A DNA stretch of 9,438 nucleotides from Nitriliruptoraceae bacterium. GTDB lineage: Bacteria; Actinomycetota; Nitriliruptoria; Nitriliruptorales; Nitriliruptoraceae. How positions within the stretch are numbered: position 1 is the stretch's first letter; each line of letters begins with the position of its first letter. Below, piece by piece: positions 7,062 to 9,438 of this stretch. The notes below the pieces were generated by a model. That model was not told the origin of the DNA, ran no database searches, and saw only the letters and a list, made by a program, of their open reading frames with translations. The stretch covers positions 1-9,438 of the forward strand of contig SKJO01000223.1 in the NCBI GenBank assembly GCA_007121975.1. The letters are read 5' to 3'. Made by a program: the position numbers and the translations under genes.

Positions 7062-7237
7062 GCTTCGGGCTGCCAAGGTCCGCTCGCTGCGGTCGCCGCC
7101 CTCGCGAGACCGCTGGTCTGCTCGGGCGGCTGATGGGCATCCTCACCCCGAAACCGCAGAACAGGCATGCCCTGGTCCGACCGACCACTGACGTGGCATG
7201 GGCTACCCTGAGGGCGCCTTGACGAAACAGGGCCCTT

Positions 7238-7969
7238 ATGGACAGCCACGAGTCCTCGTACGACGCGAGCCCCGATCAGGCAGATTTCGCCGCTGCCCCC
7301 TCGCTGCTTGAGGATTTCGGTGCGGTCATCGCCCATGAACTGGCGACGCCACTGGCCATCATCGACATGGCCGCTCAGACCGCACTTCGACACGACGGCG
7401 CGACCTCGGATGTCGAGCATCGAGAGCTCCTCGAGATGATCGCGCGCAACACCAAGCTGGCTCAGATGCTGGTGCACCGTTTGGCCCTCGCCCGCGATGT
7501 CGAGGCGCACACCGTCGAGCTGGACGTCTCATCGGTCGAGTTGGCGCTCCTGGTGCAGGAGTCGATCGGTGATCTGCGACCGGTCATCATGTCCGGCCAT
7601 CCCGTCACGGTCACGATCGACTCGTCGCCGATCATCATGGCGGACCCGACCGCCGCGCGTGAGATCGTCTTCAACCTGCTCTCCAACGCGTGCAAGTACA
7701 GCGACGACGGTGCGGCGATCGACATCATGGTCGGCGTCCGTGGCGACATGGCCGAGGTCGTCGTTCGCAACCATGGCTCCGGGGTGACACCCGGGAACAC
7801 CGACGCGATCTTCGAGAAGTTCCGACGGGGTGCCACCACTGCTCCCGGTGCCGGACTGGGGTTGTTCATCTCTCGCGGGCTGGCACGCGCCCACGGCGGC
7901 GATGTGACGGTCGAGGCAGCTGACCGTGTCGGCAGCGAGTTCCACCTCACGCTCCCGCTCGACGCCTGA
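7238..7969 (+). CDS. Short soluble histidine kinase (HisKA + HATPase_c) without a sensor domain
   Basis: A 243-residue two-component-type kinase. The H box VIAHELATPLA puts the phospho-acceptor His at 33 in the dimerisation helix. The ATP-binding domain has an N box (FNLLSNACKYS, Asn146 and Asn150), a G1 box NHGSG (178-182, Asn in place of the usual Asp), an F box IFEKF (191-195) and a G2 box GAGLGLFISRGLARAHGG (204-221). Fewer than 30 residues precede the HisKA helix, with no membrane segment and no PAS, GAF or HAMP domain, so it is cytosolic and must receive its signal from elsewhere. No response-regulator gene is next to it; a GAF-ANTAR gene follows 170 bp downstream on the same strand. 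A TACCCT -10-like hexamer at 7204-7209 would give a leader of about 20 bases. No clear Shine-Dalgarno sequence precedes the ATG. Third-position bias is weaker than in the left-hand genes. Confidence 0.88.
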   Translation: MDSHESSYDASPDQADFAAAPSLLEDFGAVIAHELATPLAIIDMAAQTALRHDGATSDVEHRELLEMIARNTKLAQMLVHRLALARDVEAHTVELDVSSVELALLVQESIGDLRPVIMSGHPVTVTIDSSPIIMADPTAAREIVFNLLSNACKYSDDGAAIDIMVGVRGDMAEVVVRNHGSGVTPGNTDAIFEKFRRGATTAPGAGLGLFISRGLARAHGGDVTVEAADRVGSEFHLTLPLDA

Positions 7970-7983
7970 CGCCGATCAGCTGC

Positions 7984-8005
7984 TGGCTCGACACAACGTG
8001 TGCCA
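7984..8005 (+). terminator. Possible weak terminator hairpin after the kinase gene
   Basis: TGGC (7984-7987) pairs with GCCA (8002-8005) and ACAC (7991-7994) with GTGT (7998-8001) around AAC, with a three-base bulge (TCG). It starts 14 bases after the stop. No U tract follows. It could attenuate or process the transcript between kinase and GAF-ANTAR genes. Confidence 0.3.
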
Positions 8006-8052
8006 GGAGCGCCCACCGTGTCCGCTCAGCGTGGCCCACCGTCGTGTGGTTG

Positions 8053-8074
8053 CCGCGACGCGACCCGTCGGCGG
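8053..8074 (+). promoter_or_regulatory. Leader hairpin 1 upstream of the GAF-ANTAR gene
   Basis: CCGCGACG (8053-8060) pairs with CGTC (8066-8069) and GCGG (8071-8074), with G8070 bulged and a five-base loop CGACC. Its last three bases are also the first three of the larger inverted repeat at 8072-8110, so in RNA the two structures would compete at the boundary. Confidence 0.4.
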
Positions 8075-8110
8075 GGCCAACGGTCGGTCCGTGCCCCTGG
8101 CTTGGCCCCG
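8072..8110 (+). promoter_or_regulatory. 9-bp inverted repeat just upstream of the GAF-ANTAR ribosome binding site
   Basis: CGGGGCCAA (8072-8080) and TTGGCCCCG (8102-8110) are perfect inverted nine-mers separated by 21 bases. A TAAGGT -10-like hexamer abuts the right arm (8111-8116). If that is the promoter, the repeat is a DNA operator overlapping the -35 region. If transcription starts further upstream, for example from the kinase gene, it is an RNA stem 16 bases before the AAGGGAG ribosome binding site. Confidence 0.5.
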
Positions 8111-8139
8111 TAAGGTGGAGGAAGCCCAAGGGAGTGCAC

Positions 8140-8841
8140 ATGGCAAGCGACGACGATGGCCTTCACGACGCCGTGCTCGAGCATCTGGCGTCCATAACGC
8201 GTCAACTGTCAGACGCTGACACGTTGCAGGAGACGTTGCAGCGGATCGTAGACCTCGGCGAAGCGCTACTCGAACACTGCGACGGGGTCAGCCTGATGCT
8301 GATCGGCAAGCGGGGCGAGATCGACACGCCCGCTGCCTCCTCCCAGGTCGCCTATGACAGCGACATGGCCCAGTACGCCACCGGGCAAGGACCATGCCTG
8401 GGTGCCATCGCCGACGAACGTACGGTCATCATCGAGGATCTGGAGACCGAGACGCGGTGGCCCGACTACCGGGCCCGGGCACTGGGCCTGGGGGTGCGGT
8501 CGATGCTCAGCTACCGGCTCTTCGTCACCAACGACTCGATGGGCGCGCTCGACATGTACTCGCGCCAACCCAACGCGTTCGACCGACGCTCGACGCTGGT
8601 CGGACAGGTGTTCGCAGCGCAAGCCTCGGCCGCGATGAAGGCCGCCCTGGTGGAGGCCGGCCACCAGACCACGATCCGCTCGCGCGACGTCATCGGACAG
8701 GCGAAGGGGATCGTGATGGTCCACAACCGGGTGACCTCAGACCTGGCCGTCGAGTTCCTCAAACGGCTGTCACAGCACCGGAACCAGAAGCTGGTGGAGC
8801 TCGCTGAAGAAATCGTCCGAACCGGTCAGATCCCGAGGTAG
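8140..8841 (+). CDS. GAF-ANTAR RNA-binding transcription antiterminator
   Basis: A 233-residue regulator. Residues about 14-165 form a GAF sensory domain with the YATGQGPCLGAIADERTV stretch typical of actinobacterial GAF-ANTAR proteins. Residues about 172-228 form an ANTAR domain (IRSRDVIGQAKGIVM ... AVEFLKRLSQHRNQKLVELAEEIVRTG), which in this family binds paired RNA hairpins to prevent intrinsic termination. No receiver domain is present, so control would be by a ligand or redox signal sensed by GAF, or by a partner. The ATG at 8140 is preceded by AAGGGAG seven bases upstream; an upstream in-frame GTG would add a Pro/Arg-rich lead with no ribosome binding site. It follows a sensorless histidine kinase gene on the same strand with a 170-bp structured gap. 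Its RNA targets are unknown. Confidence 0.93.
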   Translation: MASDDDGLHDAVLEHLASITRQLSDADTLQETLQRIVDLGEALLEHCDGVSLMLIGKRGEIDTPAASSQVAYDSDMAQYATGQGPCLGAIADERTVIIEDLETETRWPDYRARALGLGVRSMLSYRLFVTNDSMGALDMYSRQPNAFDRRSTLVGQVFAAQASAAMKAALVEAGHQTTIRSRDVIGQAKGIVMVHNRVTSDLAVEFLKRLSQHRNQKLVELAEEIVRTGQIPR

Positions 8842-9330
8842 CAGCACCGGGAAGCGGCCGGTCGCGGCCCGAGCAGCACGGGCAACGGCCAGTCACCCAG
8901 CATCAGGTAGACACGCGGATCGGGCGCAGCGCTGCGGGCCGTTCACGACACACCGCCGAACCGGCGTGGTAGCTCGGGTTCCAGGCCGCTGCCTCGGCAG
9001 GCCACGGGCCGCGCGCAAGCCGCGGAGCCTACGGCCATTGCCACCCGTCTTTGCCAAGGGCCGCCATGTCCCCGCCCGCAGTTCCACCTCAACTCGCGTT
9101 CGGCGGATCCTTCACCTCGCTGGAGTCAGCGCTCATCCACCCGTGAGCGCGACGATCGAACCCAGAAAGAGGCAGCAGAGGGTGAGCGAACGAGGCTCCT
9201 CGGCCGGGCTCGTGCGGCGACCACTCTGCCACCATCTCATCCTCACCGGCCTCACGAAACGTGACGCGAGGATCCTCAATGGGGCTGGCGCCTGACAGGG
9301 GTTCTCTCCTTTCTCTGAGTCACCGTTGAG
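8842..9330. other. 489-bp gene-free stretch between GAF-ANTAR and the integrase
   Basis: No frame here has a supported start or recognisable protein; open frames at 8966-9295 (plus) and 8893-9087 (minus) have low-complexity Arg/Ala/Pro composition. A small hairpin GGCCG-GTCG-CGGCC lies at 8856-8869, 14 bases after the GAF-ANTAR stop, and could be a weak terminator. A purine-rich AAAGGAG motif (minus strand, about 9314-9308) looks like a ribosome binding site but no ATG/GTG start follows at proper spacing. Being 3' of an integrase, it may contain attachment-site DNA, but no tRNA-like or repeated core was found. Confidence 0.5.
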
Positions 9331-9334
9331 TCAC
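9316..9334. repeat. Paired 8-bp direct repeats at the integrase stop codon
   Basis: TGAGTCAC occurs at 9316-9323 and 9327-9334, an 11-bp period (about one helical turn). The right copy contains the integrase stop codon on the minus strand. The spacing on one face of the helix is reminiscent of protein-binding sites such as recombinase arm sites, but two short copies are weak evidence. Confidence 0.6.
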
Positions 9335-9438
9335 GGACGTTCGCCCTGTCGTTCGTTCGCGTCCGCTCGGTGGTCGAGGATCAGGTCCTCGAAGCGCCGA
9401 GCTGCCGCCGCTCCCATGCCGGGTAGCAGGTGCTGGTA
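9331..9438 (-). CDS. Tyrosine recombinase/phage-type integrase, C-terminal 35 residues (5' part beyond the right edge)
   Basis: Only the last 35 codons and the TGA stop (9333-9331) are present; the gene continues past base 9438. The visible protein begins YQHLLPGMGAAAARRFEDLI, matching the C-terminal end of actinobacterial phage-type integrases, in which the nucleophilic Tyr is followed by x-H and a (V/L)LPGM segment and then a helix with A..RF. The first visible residue is therefore probably the catalytic tyrosine. A hydrophilic tail ending NERQGERP follows. These enzymes recombine attP with attB and usually lie at one end of an integrated element. The 3' end points toward the kinase/GAF-ANTAR region and the tRNA-Gly gene. 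The call rests on a short stretch, so identity as integrase is likely but the subfamily is unknown. Confidence 0.75.
   Translation of the reverse strand, partial: YQHLLPGMGAAAARRFEDLILDHRADANERQGERP

Larger units (their letters stand above)
6700..7237. other. 538-bp gene-free stretch between the HTH protein and the histidine kinase
   Basis: No open frame here has convincing protein character; the longest (6852-7133 plus, 6867-7076 minus) have no start signal or recognisable motif. It holds the 13-bp-stem hairpin at its left end and a small perfect palindrome, ACCGTT-CAC-AACGGT, at 7047-7061, 177 bp before the kinase start. This stretch is where a partner transposase would be expected if the HTH gene were part of an intact element, but I could not recognise a remnant in translation. 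Confidence 0.5.

Noticed and set aside
9154..9163. T-loop-like GGGTTCGATC on the minus strand, hinting at a second tRNA or att core near the integrase
   Set aside because: The flanking bases do not form a T stem and no acceptor or anticodon stem can be drawn around it.
8966..9295. 109-residue plus-strand open frame in the gap before the integrase
   Set aside because: No start signal, Arg/Ser/Pro-rich sequence without a motif, and it has no resemblance to any family I recognise; kept as gene-free DNA.
5970..9297. 12-bp inverted match TGTCAGGCGCCA at 5970-5981 and (minus strand) 9297-9286, as possible element ends
   Set aside because: Integrase att sites should be in direct orientation, and inverted 12-mers are expected by chance a few times in a GC-rich window of this size.
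1..9438. CRISPR array, rRNA genes, riboswitch or complete insertion sequence
   Set aside because: No regularly spaced repeats, rRNA-like sequence, recognisable riboswitch core or DDE transposase was seen on either strand.

Overview
The window is very GC-rich (roughly 70 % by eye) and its genes prefer GTG/ATG starts and G/C third codon positions. Its gene set fits a high-GC actinobacterium: an Lhr-type helicase, an HSD17B10-like SDR dehydrogenase, a WS/DGAT-family acyltransferase, an actinobacterial-style class I photolyase and a GAF-ANTAR regulator. I cannot name the genus.

Left part (1-5803), ordinary chromosomal genes. A large Lhr helicase gene enters from the left edge on the minus strand (first ~479 codons visible, start at 1438). 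It is divergent from a complete photolyase gene (1534-2901), so two DNA-repair genes share a 95-bp intergenic region. A plus-strand run follows: SDR dehydrogenase (3001-3765), WS/DGAT-like acyltransferase (3822-5321) and dUTPase (5318-5803). The last two overlap by 4 bp. The first two suggest acyl-CoA/neutral-lipid metabolism, and dut is a nucleotide-pool housekeeping gene carried with them.

Boundary (5830-5970). A tRNA-Gly(GCC) gene has a plausible promoter and a GC hairpin immediately downstream.

Right part (about 5970-9438), accessory in character. Genes are sparser, with gene-free stretches of 538 and 489 bp. It holds a small zinc-ribbon/helix-turn-helix protein of a transposon-associated type with no transposase beside it, followed by a 13-bp-stem hairpin. 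Next come a short soluble histidine kinase with no sensor domain and a GAF-ANTAR RNA-binding antiterminator with an elaborate inverted-repeat leader. At the right edge is the last 35 codons of a minus-strand tyrosine recombinase, probably starting at its catalytic tyrosine. A tRNA gene at one side, an integrase at the other and sparse regulatory cargo between suggest an integrated or decaying mobile element. No matching att repeats are visible, so this remains an inference.

The most interesting candidate system is the kinase plus GAF-ANTAR pair: a possible sensor-to-antitermination module with a structured leader ahead of the antiterminator gene.
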